A stretch of 64,000 bases of DNA from an uncultured Clostridia bacterium (GTDB lineage Bacteria; Bacillota; Clostridia; UBA1381). Made by a program: the position numbers and the translations under genes. The notes beneath the pieces are model-generated. The model saw nothing but the letters and a program-made list of their open reading frames with translations. It was not told the DNA's origin and searched no databases. The stretch covers positions 62,001 to 126,000 of the forward strand of contig CAKSSN010000003.1 of NCBI GenBank assembly GCA_934489015.1, written 5' to 3'. This document shows, one piece after another, positions 22,925-33,528 of the stretch (its first letter is position 1; every line of letters starts with the position of its first letter).

Positions 22925-25467
22925 TTACCATTTTATTATTTCTGCTTTAGTTATCGGCATCATACCATACACATTTTCCCAAACAGTAATTTTAACATTA
23001 TCACAATCTCCGGCAATGGCAAAGGTTTCTGTATCGGTTTTATAATCTCTTGTTTCCAGTCCAACAAATTTGCTGCCTTTATATTTCGCAATAATAATTT
23101 TTGCCGGAGCATTGACATAGCTAAGCTGTATATTTCCTATTTTATAACTGCCGTAATCGGATATTTCTGTCTTTGTGTACGGAATTATTTTCCAAACCGC
23201 ATACAGAATTAAATCGCTTGATGATACAATTTGCTCACCCGGCTTATATTCAGCAGCTGCTGATGTTTTTGATTTTGACCAGCCCAAAAATTTATATCCG
23301 TTCCTTGACGGAGTCGAAGCAGAAATCGTTATACTGCTGCCCAAATCAGCCGTTACAGCTTCAAATACACCATCTCCGCCATTTGTGTCATACGCTATTG
23401 TGTAGGTTGCTTTTTCCCATTTAGCATAAAGAATTTGATTTGAGGTTATTGTTACCGGTGTTGTACTTTCTATCCTGCTTCCTGCGGCCGTATACCAGCC
23501 ATTGAATATATAGCCTGTACGATTTGGTGTCGGAAGCTCGCCGTAGGTTGAATTATAGGTCACACTCTTGCTCGCTGTGGGTGTGCTTCCGCCGTTTGCA
23601 TCAAATGTAACGGTATAATTTGCCGCATTCCACTGTGCATAAAGCGTTTGATTTGAGGTTATTGTTACCGGTGTCGTACTTTCTACCCTGCTTCCTGCGG
23701 CTGTATACCAGCCATTGAATATATAACCTGTACGAGTCGGTATCGGAAGTTCGCCATAGGTCGAATTATAAATTACGCTTTTACTTGCTGTCGGAGTACT
23801 TCCCCCATTTGCATCAAAGGTAACGGTGTAATACGCATCCTCTACTGTAAAGGTAAGCGTATTGCTCATTTTCCATTCATAATAATTGCTTGCGTCAACA
23901 TATGCCTGATATGTTCCGGCAGGCAGGTTTATTTCATATACGGAGCTTGCTCCCCATCCGATATGGTATGCTTCGCCCTCATACAGCTTATTTCTCCATA
24001 TTTTCACATCGTATTTTGATTCACCGTATACATCATTCCATGTAAACCTTGTTTTTGAAGCCGAATTGCCGACGCTAACACTTAATTCGGGACTTTTTAG
24101 CTGACTTTCATCACCGCGATATATCGAAAATTTCTGCGCACTTGAATTATTCTGCGAATACAGCTGAAATTTATTTCCCGGAGAAGTGTTATTATCAATC
24201 AAATCCAGAACACAGTCAGGCGCACATTTAGGCTTAAGCACCCAGCTGTTTTCATACATACCTATATACCAGCGCTGTGCATTGCAGCCGTTCGGCGTAC
24301 ATAGCCCTACACTTGTTCCGGCTGTAGAGCCTTGATTTAAAACGTCAATACAGGTACCGTCCACGCACGAGGATATTGTATATGTACTGTCAAGATTTCT
24401 TTCAAACCGCCATAAACAATCGGAATTAGTTGTGTCTTTAGCTCCCAAAACAAGATCACCGTTTATATTTGATAGCGGTTGCCACGAGGCCGTATTAAGA
24501 AACGGCGCATAAAATGTATCACCTAAATCACTAAATCGAAAATATCCTTGCTTATAAATGCTAAAGCCTTGAGCCGCCGTACCGTTTTGCTCCCAAAGCT
24601 ACATTTTTGTACCTACGCTTGTACTTGCGTTAGTGCAGTCAAGGCATGAATTTAATGCATTTTTCGGATATATAACAAATCCATGTTCACCGTTTTTACA
24701 TACCACTTCTGAGCATCGGTTCCCGAATATTCCCACACCTTAATTATGGTTCCGTTATCTGTTTTTGCATTATCAACGTCAAGATATCTATTGTCCTCCA
24801 TAGACTGTATATGATACGACCCGTCGTCCTGTCGTTCAAACCACCACAGCTCATTTGCATACCCGTTTTCCTTAGCTATTTCCACACTTCCGTTATTATT
24901 TACTACCATTGCCCAGTCATCACGCTGTATAATATTTGCATAAAAATTTGTGCCAATATCTGCATAGGTGTCGGAATTACATATATCTTGAATATGAATA
25001 AATCCACCCGTAACGCTGCTTGCCGCAATTGTTCTTTCTCCATAACCTCCGCTGACGCCATGATTATATTCATCAATTGTTATATTGCTGCCGTTTATTG
25101 CCTTAACCCACGCAACATGACCGTAATTACCGGTATTCCACCATGCAACAGAACCAATTGCCGGGCTTCTGTCAACTGTTATTCCCAGTCCCTGTGCAAC
25201 AGTTCCCCAATACATTGCATTTCCCCATCTTAAAGCACCACCATATTGGTTTGTAAAATGTACTCCATTTCGGCTGTTTAAACACCACGCTGTAAAAGAT
25301 GTACATTCTCTGTTATAAAAATTCCACTCATCAACAAGAGAATCCTTTGCCGCGTTTTTGTACTTCTCAGGATAATCATCGCCTGTATTGTACGCAAAAG
25401 CAGTCAAATTCAATATACTTAGAGCCAATGATAAAATTAGCATTAGTTTAAAACCGATTTTTTTCAT
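22925..25467 (-). pseudogene. secreted CHAP-ricin-InlB repeat protein gene with two inactivating lesions
   Basis: Order of parts: a signal peptide starting at 25467; a CHAP cysteine peptidase/amidase (Cys in 'NRECTSFTAW', His in 'YGHVAWV'); a ricin-type lectin segment; a second lectin segment; three Listeria-Bacteroides InlB_B repeats ('YTVTFDANGGSTPTAS'-like, each ending in 'LYA-W'); and the C-terminal module 'KITVWENVYGMMPI'. The gene is broken twice. The A run at 24693-24697 (read on the minus strand) has lost one base, shifting the frame. In the restored frame a TAG at 24599-24601 stands where 'KM-QLWEQNG' would be expected. With both corrected, the frame is continuous to 22925. An intact protein would bind and cut cell-wall peptidoglycan or glycans outside the cell. 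Confidence 0.85.
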
Positions 25468-25769
25468 AAAATAAAAACCCCCGTAATTTAAATATGCGTA
25501 AACCCGATGACTAATGCATAAAAATGCTAAGCCTCGAATCATTATCAAACAAAGTTTAAATCATAATTAATAATATAAAAGAGAATCTATATATTTTTAT
25601 TTTAAAAAACAAAATCGCACTTTTAAAAATAAAAAAATCATTAAACTTTATTTAACTATATTCTTGTATCATAAAATGCGGAATTTGTAAATAGTATTTT
25701 TAACAGATTGTAAAATAAGCACTAAAAATCTAAATAAAAATATACAGAATATAAAACAACGTTTACATT
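25468..25769. other. AT-rich intergenic stretch without a gene
   Basis: About 300 bp of very AT-rich sequence upstream of the decayed CHAP gene. It should contain that gene's promoter, but many AT-rich hexamers compete and I cannot choose one. GGGGG lies 12 nt before its ATG. Confidence 0.5.
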
Positions 25770-25803
25770 AAAAACCGCCTGTCGCATATCACAGGCGGTT
25801 TTT
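25770..25803. terminator. bidirectional terminator after GH13
   Basis: AAAAACCGCCTGT and ACAGGCGGTTTTT form a perfect 13-bp stem with an 8-nt loop and T runs on both strands. Confidence 0.92.
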
Positions 25804-25804
25804 C

Positions 25805-27709
25805 CTAAATTTTATTGCATTTAAATACCTTAACCCAATGCTCCGGCATATCTATATAGAATATACCGTCGGGCGAGTTTTGCACCTCTTCACCGAAAAC
25901 GCTTTCGATATGATTTACGCCAAATCGTCCGGCGTCAAGTCTGATTTTTTCAAACCCGGAAGAAAAGCTTGCGGCAACAATATATTTTTCATCATTTACA
26001 TATCTTATAAACGCAAAAATTTTACCTATGGTATACACCGGCTCAAATTCTCCGTCCGTAAACGCTGGGCTTGAATTTCTGAGCTGTATCCATTTTTTAA
26101 ATTGCTCTGCATAATCCGAATTTATGCTTTCCCAATCAAATGTACGTCTGCAAAACGGATCTGCAAACCCCTGCATACCTATTTCATCACCGTAATAAAC
26201 ACACGGGACTCCCGGAAGCGTCATTTGCAGCGCAGTCACCGCAAGCGCACGTTTTTTTGCCGTTTCGAGCAAATCCCCCGAAAGAGAAAAGCGCGACTGC
26301 TCATCTCTGTTATCCGGCTTTTTTACGCCGCTCATAACGGTCAGTATCCTTTCAACATCGTGACTTGAAACCATATTAAGACACGAATAAAAGACCTGAC
26401 GCGGATAATTTTCCTTAAGGCTCATAATTCTTTTGGAAAAATCCTGCGCGTCTATATTCATAAGAGCCAAATCTATAAGCGCATTTCTGAGCGGATAGTT
26501 CATTACGGAGTCAAGCTCCGCGCCGAGAAAATATTCGCGCATAGTGCCATAGCTTATTTTATTTGACGCATCCTCCCAGACCTCTCCTATTATTACGCTG
26601 TCAGGCAAAGCCTCCTTTGCATTTTCGCGCAGCTCCTTTACAAAAAAGTCCGGCAGCTCATCAACAACGTCAAGCCGCCAGCCCGACGCGCCGCATTTGA
26701 GCCATCTTTTTATAATTGAATTTTCGTCTGAAAGAATATATTTTCTAAAACTTTCGCTTTGCTCATTAGTATGCGGAAGCGTTTTCATGCCCCACCAGCA
26801 TTCATATTCATCGCGGCTGTTTCCGAAAGCAAACCAGTCACGGTAAGCCGAGCTGTCGCTCTGATACGCACCGACCGTGTCATATTCGCCGTTTTTGTTA
26901 AAATATTTAGAATTGCTGCCGGTATGATTAAACACGCCGTCAAGAATTATCCTTATTCCGCAATCTTTTGCACTTTTGCAGAGGCTTTTAAAATCCTCCG
27001 CGTTTCCGAGTATGGCATCTATCTCCTCATAATCGCCCGTATCATATCTGTGATTTGAAAAGGCTTTAAAAATCGGGTTTAAATATATAACCGATATTCC
27101 AAGCTCCTTTAAATACGGCAGCTTCTGCTCTATTCCTTTTAGCGTTCCTCCGAAAAAGTCATTTGACAAATACTCTCCGCCAAACTGCTCCGCCTTGTAA
27201 AACGGCTCCTCGCCCCAATTTCTGCGTATTATATCATTTCTTTCGGAATTAATTTCACCGGTGGGATTAAAAAACCTGTCGGGAAAAATCTGATACGCAA
27301 CCGATTTTTTAAACCAATCCGGCGTTTTAAACGCTTTGTCATAAACAGTTATCTGAAACTTAAAAGCAGGCTCGGCAGTATATATTTTTCCCTCTCCGCC
27401 CAAAAGAGCGGTATTATTTCCGTAATAATACGTTCCGTTGTCGGTGTCGGTGCGGAAACAATACCACAAAATCGATGCCTCCTCCGGAGCCGTAAAGGTA
27501 CACGAATATATATTTTTGCCGCAGATTTCAAACACAAAATTCATATCGGCCTCAACAAGCATTTTATCCTTATTATAAACGATACATTTTACGCAGTGAG
27601 GTATGCCAGACTCCGCCATTGCAAGCCGCAGCGTTACAGTGCTGCCCGTACCTACCGCGCCGAACGGCTCTCTGAAAAAAAGCTTTTGAGAATTATGCTC
27701 CAAATACAA
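25805..27709 (-). CDS. GH13 alpha-glucan hydrolase, neopullulanase/cyclomaltodextrinase-like
   Basis: A 634-residue cytoplasmic enzyme with an N-terminal beta-sandwich (about residues 1-125) and a GH13 barrel starting at 'VAYQIFPDRFFN'. The conserved regions are 'DGVFNHTG' (region I), 'GWRLDVVDEL' with the nucleophile Asp (II), 'IIGEVWED' with the acid/base Glu (III) and 'SSHDVER' with the third Asp (IV). The N-terminal domain and 'ELPDFF' favour hydrolysis of maltodextrins, pullulan or cyclodextrins over branching. It lies after glgA and glgP on the same strand, so it probably trims glycogen-derived or imported dextrins. The start is TTG; AAAGGA lies about 10 nt upstream and no ATG is nearby. 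Confidence 0.9.
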   Translation of the reverse strand: MYLEHNSQKLFFREPFGAVGTGSTVTLRLAMAESGIPHCVKCIVYNKDKMLVEADMNFVFEICGKNIYSCTFTAPEEASILWYCFRTDTDNGTYYYGNNTALLGGEGKIYTAEPAFKFQITVYDKAFKTPDWFKKSVAYQIFPDRFFNPTGEINSERNDIIRRNWGEEPFYKAEQFGGEYLSNDFFGGTLKGIEQKLPYLKELGISVIYLNPIFKAFSNHRYDTGDYEEIDAILGNAEDFKSLCKSAKDCGIRIILDGVFNHTGSNSKYFNKNGEYDTVGAYQSDSSAYRDWFAFGNSRDEYECWWGMKTLPHTNEQSESFRKYILSDENSIIKRWLKCGASGWRLDVVDELPDFFVKELRENAKEALPDSVIIGEVWEDASNKISYGTMREYFLGAELDSVMNYPLRNALIDLALMNIDAQDFSKRIMSLKENYPRQVFYSCLNMVSSHDVERILTVMSGVKKPDNRDEQSRFSLSGDLLETAKKRALAVTALQMTLPGVPCVYYGDEIGMQGFADPFCRRTFDWESINSDYAEQFKKWIQLRNSSPAFTDGEFEPVYTIGKIFAFIRYVNDEKYIVAASFSSGFEKIRLDAGRFGVNHIESVFGEEVQNSPDGIFYIDMPEHWVKVFKCNKI

Positions 27710-27747
27710 AAAAATCAGTCCTTTAATAATATTTCTGCTGCAATTAA

Positions 27748-27769
27748 GGGTGCGGCTTCCGCCGCACCC
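27748..27769 (-). terminator. hairpin between glgP and GH13
   Basis: GGGTGCGGC and GCCGCACCC form a perfect 9-bp stem with a 4-nt loop. The T tract behind it is weak (TTAATTG), so it may cause partial termination or mRNA processing between the two genes. Confidence 0.6.
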
Positions 27770-27781
27770 TCGTAATAAATT

Positions 27782-30247
27782 TTATTTCATCGGTGTAAGC
27801 TTCCAGATTTGATCGTTATATTCCTTAATCGTTCTGTCGCTTGAGAAAAATCCCGACATGGCTGTATTCATAATAGCCTTTTCAAGCCATTTGCTTCTGT
27901 CCTTATAAAGCTCGGAAAGCTTATGATGCGTTTCCATATAGTCCGCAAAATCGCGAAGCACCATATAGTTATCCGCATATCCGTAATCGCCGAAAAGAAG
28001 TGTCTGATACAAATCCCTGAAAAGCTGATTCGACTCATGCGAATATGTTCCGTCAACAAGCTGCTCCAAAACGTGTCTGAGCTCCTGATTTTCGGAATAA
28101 ATATCTCTTACCTCTTTATTGTCGTTAAATCTTACTCTTGCGGCAACCTCATCGGCCTTAAGACCGAATATATAAATATTATCCTCGCCGACCTGTTCGA
28201 GCATTTCGACATTCGCTCCGTCAAGCGTACCGATTGTTATAGCTCCATTAAGCATAAATTTCATATTGCCCGTTCCGGAAGCTTCCTTACCCGCAGTTGA
28301 AATCTGCTCGGAAATATCGGCCGCAACAATAAGCTTCTCGGCAATTGAAACGCTGTAGTTTTCAAGGAATACCACCTTGATTTTTCCGTTAATTCTCGAA
28401 TCGTTGTTAATTACGTCGGCAACGGAGTTTATAAGCTTTATAATAAGCTTTGCTCTTGTATAGCCCGGCGCAGCTTTAGCTCCGAAGATATATGTTTTCG
28501 GATAATAATCAAGATTTGGGTTTGCCAAAGTTCTGTTGTATTCCGCCATTATATGAAGAATATTCATAAGCTGACGCTTATATTCATGCAGACGCTTTGA
28601 CTGTACATCAAATATGGAATCGGGATTTATATCTATATGATTATGCTCCCTGATATATTCGGCAAGCTTCAGCTTATTATCCCTCTTTATTTTATCAAAC
28701 TGCTCCGCAAATGCCTTATCCTTGGCAAAGGGCGCAAGCTTTTTAAGCTCATCGGAATTTTTAAGCCAGCCCATGCCGATTGTCTTTGTTATAAGCTCTG
28801 TGAGCTCCGGGTTGCAGTTCATTATCCAGCGGCGGAAGGTTATGCCGTTTGTGATAGCGTGAAATCTGCCGGGATTGAGCCTGTAATAGTCGGCAAAAAT
28901 ATCCTTTTCAAGTATCTCCGTATGGAGCTTTGATACGCCGTTTATTGCAAAGCATGTTGCAAGGCACACGTTTGCCATAAACACCTGATTATCCGCAATG
29001 ATTGCCATATACTTATGCTTTGCCGGATCGTTCGGATAAACGCTTTCAAGGTACTGCATAAGTCTTTTATTCATTTCCTCAACTATCATATCTATTCTTG
29101 GAAGAACCTTTTTAAACATCGGAAGCGGCCATTTTTCCATAGCCTCGCTGAGAACAGTATGATTTGTGTATGCAAACACATGAGTTACAATTTCCCATGC
29201 ATCGTCCCATCCGAGACCCTCTTCGTCCATAAGTATTCTCATAAGCTCCGGTATCGCCAGAGTCGGATGCGTATCATTTATATGAATTACTATTTTATCC
29301 GGCATTTTCTTAAAGTCATTGCCGTTTCTGTCCTTAAACTCGCGCACAATCCACTGAAGCGTTGCCGAAACGAGGAAATACTGCTGCTTTAATCTCAGCT
29401 CCTTACCCTCTGTATGATTATCCTCCGGATAAAGAACATTTGAAATAACCTCTGCCAAATGCTTTTCCTCAACGGCGCGCATATAATCCCCGCTGTTAAA
29501 CGCCTTCATATCAAAATTATCCGGCGATTTTGCACTCCAAAGGCGGAGCTTATTTATAATTTTTGAATCATAGCCGCAAAGCGGGACATCATACGGCATT
29601 GCTATAATTGTATGGCTGTTTTCATATCTGAAAGAAAATTTGCCGTCATACCAATCAGTGTAAACCTGACCGCCGAATTTAACCTCAACAGCCTCCTCCG
29701 GACGCGGAATTTCCCAAACGTTTCCGTCCTCAAGCCACGGGTCCGGAAGCTCAATCTGATAGCCGTCAACTATTTTCTGCTTAAAAAGACCGTACTCATA
29801 GCGAATTGTACAGCCGTATGCCGGGAGATCCATCGTCGTCAGCGAATCTATAAAGCACGCTGCAAGACGACCAAGACCGCCGTTTCCGAGACCGGCGTCA
29901 TTTTCAAGCTCAACAATATCGTCCATAGAATACCCAAGACTTGATATAACATTTTTATATTCGTCCGTCAGCATAAGATTAAGAACATTTGTTGCAAAAA
30001 GTCTGCCCATAAGAAATTCAAAGGAAAGATAATAAAGCTTTTTGTTGCCGTCGCGCTTTATAACTTTATGCGACTTTGCCCATTTCTCCATTATCTTATC
30101 TCTTGCGGTCAGTGCGCACGCGGTATAAACCATTTTCGGAGTTGCCTCCTCCATAGTTTTTCCGAAATGGCGCTCAACCTTTCCTACGATTTCTTTTCTA
30201 AGCTTTTCTTCAGCTGACGAAAGCTTTTTTTTCTTTAATTCTGCCAA
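27782..30247 (-). CDS. glgP: glycogen phosphorylase
   Basis: An 821-residue GT35 enzyme that releases glucose-1-phosphate from glycogen or maltodextrin in the cytoplasm. The PLP site is visible in 'EASGTGNMKFMLNGA', with the Schiff-base Lys. Other family motifs include 'NGGLGRLAACFIDS' and 'AANPGRF'-like 'LNPGRFHAITNG'. The length is normal. The start is TTG (30247), since an in-frame stop lies just upstream and no ATG occurs for 30 codons; GAAGGG and AAAGG precede it. The next gene upstream is glgA (45 bp gap), so synthesis and breakdown of glycogen share a transcript. Confidence 0.97.
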   Translation of the reverse strand: MAELKKKKLSSAEEKLRKEIVGKVERHFGKTMEEATPKMVYTACALTARDKIMEKWAKSHKVIKRDGNKKLYYLSFEFLMGRLFATNVLNLMLTDEYKNVISSLGYSMDDIVELENDAGLGNGGLGRLAACFIDSLTTMDLPAYGCTIRYEYGLFKQKIVDGYQIELPDPWLEDGNVWEIPRPEEAVEVKFGGQVYTDWYDGKFSFRYENSHTIIAMPYDVPLCGYDSKIINKLRLWSAKSPDNFDMKAFNSGDYMRAVEEKHLAEVISNVLYPEDNHTEGKELRLKQQYFLVSATLQWIVREFKDRNGNDFKKMPDKIVIHINDTHPTLAIPELMRILMDEEGLGWDDAWEIVTHVFAYTNHTVLSEAMEKWPLPMFKKVLPRIDMIVEEMNKRLMQYLESVYPNDPAKHKYMAIIADNQVFMANVCLATCFAINGVSKLHTEILEKDIFADYYRLNPGRFHAITNGITFRRWIMNCNPELTELITKTIGMGWLKNSDELKKLAPFAKDKAFAEQFDKIKRDNKLKLAEYIREHNHIDINPDSIFDVQSKRLHEYKRQLMNILHIMAEYNRTLANPNLDYYPKTYIFGAKAAPGYTRAKLIIKLINSVADVINNDSRINGKIKVVFLENYSVSIAEKLIVAADISEQISTAGKEASGTGNMKFMLNGAITIGTLDGANVEMLEQVGEDNIYIFGLKADEVAARVRFNDNKEVRDIYSENQELRHVLEQLVDGTYSHESNQLFRDLYQTLLFGDYGYADNYMVLRDFADYMETHHKLSELYKDRSKWLEKAIMNTAMSGFFSSDRTIKEYNDQIWKLTPMK

Positions 30248-30292
30248 AACCTTTCATTCCCTTCATAAACATTTGCCGCAAAAGTCGGTTTA

Positions 30293-31741
30293 TTATTTTA
30301 ATTTCATTCCTGTTACATCTTCATATAAAGATATGTATTTATCCGCAGAAGCATTCCAGGAATAGTCCTTTCTCATGCCGTTTTTCATAATGCCGAGCCA
30401 TTGTTTTTTTCTGTTATAATAAACGTCCATTGCATAATAAATAACATGGAGCATATCATCAGCATTGTAGCTTGCAAATGAAAAGCCGTCACCCTCTCCG
30501 GTATACTCGTTATATGCAACAACCGTATCCTTAAGACCGCCCGTTTCCCTTACAATAGGAACGGTGCCGTATTTAAGGCTTATCAGCTGCGACAGTCCGC
30601 ACGGCTCAAAACGCGACGGCATTAAAAACGCATCGCTCGCCGCATATATTTTATGTGACATTTCATTTGAAAAATAAATGCACGCTGCCACAGACGACGG
30701 ATTTTTCCAAGCATAATGGCGGAAAAGATTTTCATATTTATCATCGCCCGTACCGAGAATAACAAGCTGCAAGCCGCCCTCCGTAAGCTTATCCATTGCA
30801 TACGCAACAAGGTCAAAGCCCTTTTGGTCGGTAAGCCTTGAAACAATTCCTATCATCATTTTATCCGGATTTACTTCAAGCCCAAGCTCCTCCTGAAGCT
30901 TCAGCTTATTTTGAACCTTTTGAGCGGACAGATTTGTAAGACCGTAATTATTATATATAAATTTATCCGTTTTGCTGTTCCAGTCCTCATAGGAGATGCC
31001 GTTTACAATTCCGACAAGATCGCCCCTGCGCGCATTTAAAACGCTGTCAAGCCCCTCGCCGTATTCATATGTGCATATTTCATTTGCATACGTTTCGCTG
31101 ACGGTTGTGATTTTATTTGCGTAAACCATACCGCCCTTTAAAAGATTTGCATCGCCGTAAAACTCCAGCTTATCATTTGTAAAATAATAGTCGGGCAATC
31201 CCATAATATCCTTAATTTCATTAAGACCCCATCTGCCCTGAAAGCGCAGATTATGAATTGTCATAATTGTTTTTATTCCGCGATAAAATTCGTTATCGTA
31301 AAATGTATCGAGCAAAACCGGTATAGGTCCTGTCTGCCAGTCGTTGCAATGAATTAAATCCGGGCGAAAGCCGAGCGTCGGAAGCAGGGAAAGCACCGCC
31401 TTTGAGAAAAACACAAATTTTTCGGCATCAAGATGAATATAGTCATAAGGCTTATCGCCGCTGAAATAAAATTTGTTATCAACAAAATAATAGGTAACGC
31501 CGCCATGCTCAAGTCTGAACACGCCGCAGTATTGCTTTCTCCAGGCAACATCAATATAAATGCAGTCGATATATTCCATTTTATCAACGTATTGCTGAGG
31601 TATACACTTGTAAAGAGGAAGAATAACGCGCGCGTCAACGCCCTTTTCGCAAAGCGTTTTCGGAAGCGAGCCGGCAACGTCGCCCAAGCCTCCTGTTTTA
31701 ACAAACGGCGCAGCCTCAGATGTTGCAAATAAAACGTTCAT
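30293..31741 (-). CDS. glgA: glycogen synthase
   Basis: A 482-residue GT5 enzyme that transfers glucose from ADP-glucose to the glycogen chain. The N-terminal 'KTGGLGDVAGSLPK' binds ADP-glucose, and the C-terminal half has 'RFEPCGLSQL' with the conserved Glu. The ATG at 31741 is the start because AGGAGGG lies 7 nt upstream; the frame extends two codons further to a TTG. It is the first gene of glgA-glgP-GH13. glgC and glgB are not in the window. Confidence 0.97.
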   Translation of the reverse strand: MNVLFATSEAAPFVKTGGLGDVAGSLPKTLCEKGVDARVILPLYKCIPQQYVDKMEYIDCIYIDVAWRKQYCGVFRLEHGGVTYYFVDNKFYFSGDKPYDYIHLDAEKFVFFSKAVLSLLPTLGFRPDLIHCNDWQTGPIPVLLDTFYDNEFYRGIKTIMTIHNLRFQGRWGLNEIKDIMGLPDYYFTNDKLEFYGDANLLKGGMVYANKITTVSETYANEICTYEYGEGLDSVLNARRGDLVGIVNGISYEDWNSKTDKFIYNNYGLTNLSAQKVQNKLKLQEELGLEVNPDKMMIGIVSRLTDQKGFDLVAYAMDKLTEGGLQLVILGTGDDKYENLFRHYAWKNPSSVAACIYFSNEMSHKIYAASDAFLMPSRFEPCGLSQLISLKYGTVPIVRETGGLKDTVVAYNEYTGEGDGFSFASYNADDMLHVIYYAMDVYYNRKKQWLGIMKNGMRKDYSWNASADKYISLYEDVTGMKLK

Positions 31742-31795
31742 AAACAACCCTCCTGAAATTTGTTTTCTTAAATATAAATATTATCCCACATATAT

Positions 31796-31824
31796 ATAAT
31801 ACTAAAAAATCGGCTGTTTGTCAA
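31796..31824 (-). promoter_or_regulatory. promoter of the glgA operon
   Basis: TTGACA (31819-31824), 17 nt, TATTAT (31796-31801) on the minus strand, about 55 bp before the start codon. Confidence 0.72.
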
Positions 31825-31929
31825 ATGTATAGATACAAAATTGACATTTTAACATATTGCATAAATAATGATTATAAATATTTATATAACTTTACAATAA
31901 TATAAGGTAATAATTTCATTGCAAATATG

Positions 31930-33270
31930 TTATTTTCTCACCGCGTTTTCCGCACGTTTTATAACAAAATATGCACATAAGCATATAATAACCGATAAAA
32001 CCGACCCGACAGGCGCCGCAAAGCCCATAGGATAAAGCGTGTTCGGAAATTTTACCGAAGCAAGATACGAAAGCGGTATACGTGCGGTAACAATCGACAG
32101 GAAATTATGCAAAAACGATATTCCCGACCTTTCCATAGCACAGAAATAGCCGCTGAAGCAAAAATGCACGCCGGCAAATATGCAGTCCCACACGTAGCTT
32201 TTTAAATACTGCGCTCCGGAGATGATAACAGACGGATCGTCTTCAAAAATCCCGACAAGTCCGTTTGCGAAAAACTGAGATATTAAGGCTATCACAAAGC
32301 CGAAGCTTACGGTAACGGATATAGCATACCAAAGCGTTTTTCGCGCGCGGTCAAGCTTACCTGCACCGATATTCTGCGCCGCAAGCGCGGAAACTGCGGA
32401 CAGCATGGATGACGGCACAAGAAAGAATATGCTTATCAGCTTTTCAACTATTCCCACAGCAGCGGAGTCTGTAAGTCCGCGCCTGTTTGCAATAATGGTT
32501 ATAACAATAAACGAAATCTGAATAAAGCCGTCCTGAAGCGAAACCGGAACACCGATTTTCAAAAGCTGCGGCATTATAGACCTGCTCGGCTTAAAGTCTG
32601 TTTTTTTCAGGTCAATTCCCATATCCTTTTTTATTATCACCGCAAGCGATATAATAACGCTTATCGTCTGCGACAGCGTTGTTCCGAGCGCCGCACCGGC
32701 AGGGCCCATTTTAAACGCGCCCATAAAAATAAAGTCAAGCACAATATTTGCCACGCACGCTGCGGCGATAAAATACATAGGGCTTTTCGAGTCGCCCATT
32801 CCGCGAAACACGGAGCTTATCACATTGTACGCCGTTATAAACGGTATGCCGATAAAACAGATTTTAAGATAAGCCGATGTGCCACCAGCAGCCTCTGCCG
32901 GAGTTGACATAGCAGATACAATTTTTCCGAGCAGCGCCAAAAGAACAGCCGTAAGTACAGCCGACGCCGCAATAAAAACAACTGCCGAATTTCCGATTGA
33001 CTGCGAAACTCCTCTTTTGTTTTCCGCGCCGACAGAGCGGCTTATTGTAACCGTAGTACCCATAGCAAGCCCGACTATCATAACAGTCAGCATATGCATC
33101 ACCTGACTGCCGACAGCTACCGCTGTAACATCCGCAACGCTTCCGAATTTGCATATTATAAAAAGGTCTGCCATTCCATAAAGCGTCTGCAAAAAATAAG
33201 AAAGCAGATAAGGCAGTGAAAAATATATAAGATTTTTAAATACGCTTCCGCCGGTAAGATTTTTCTGCAC
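31930..33270 (-). CDS. MATE family efflux transporter
   Basis: A 446-residue membrane protein with twelve hydrophobic helices in two related halves. The opening 'GSVFKNLIYFSLPYLLSYFLQTLYGMADLFII' pattern is that of MATE exporters, here shown only in part: 'FSLPYLLSYFLQTLYGM'. These proteins expel drugs or metabolites using a sodium or proton gradient; the substrate is unknown. The start is GTG, with GGAGG 9 nt upstream. The first bases lie inside a leftover frame from a truncated upstream gene. Confidence 0.92.
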   Translation of the reverse strand: MQKNLTGGSVFKNLIYFSLPYLLSYFLQTLYGMADLFIICKFGSVADVTAVAVGSQVMHMLTVMIVGLAMGTTVTISRSVGAENKRGVSQSIGNSAVVFIAASAVLTAVLLALLGKIVSAMSTPAEAAGGTSAYLKICFIGIPFITAYNVISSVFRGMGDSKSPMYFIAAACVANIVLDFIFMGAFKMGPAGAALGTTLSQTISVIISLAVIIKKDMGIDLKKTDFKPSRSIMPQLLKIGVPVSLQDGFIQISFIVITIIANRRGLTDSAAVGIVEKLISIFFLVPSSMLSAVSALAAQNIGAGKLDRARKTLWYAISVTVSFGFVIALISQFFANGLVGIFEDDPSVIISGAQYLKSYVWDCIFAGVHFCFSGYFCAMERSGISFLHNFLSIVTARIPLSYLASVKFPNTLYPMGFAAPVGSVLSVIICLCAYFVIKRAENAVRK

Positions 33271-33299
33271 TCTTTAATTCCTCCGCCTTTTGAATAATT

Positions 33300-33461
33300 A
33301 TTTGGCAAGCACCCGTCCGAGCGGCTGCTCATTACGTTTGCAACCGATGAAATCGGCGATACTCCAAGCTCTCCGTGCCTTGTTACCGCAACACCGAACG
33401 CCGAGAAAAAAAGGCTTATTATAAAAAGTGTGTATCTTTTTGCTGTTTCTTTTGCTGTCAT
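33300..33461 (-). pseudogene. N-terminal remnant of a YczE/YitT-like (DUF6198) membrane protein
   Basis: The frame starting at the ATG at 33461 (AAAGGAATG upstream) gives a signal-like helix and 'RHGELGVSPISSVANV', the conserved start of YczE-like membrane proteins. After about 45 residues similarity ends and the frame runs into the MATE gene. The remaining four or so membrane helices are missing, so a deletion has fused the start of this gene to the region before MATE. The old promoter may now drive MATE. Confidence 0.7.
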
Positions 33462-33528
33462 ATTTATAATCATTCCTTTCGTTCTGTAAGACACAAACTT
33501 AAGTCTGAAAGAAAATTGTTCACAAGTA

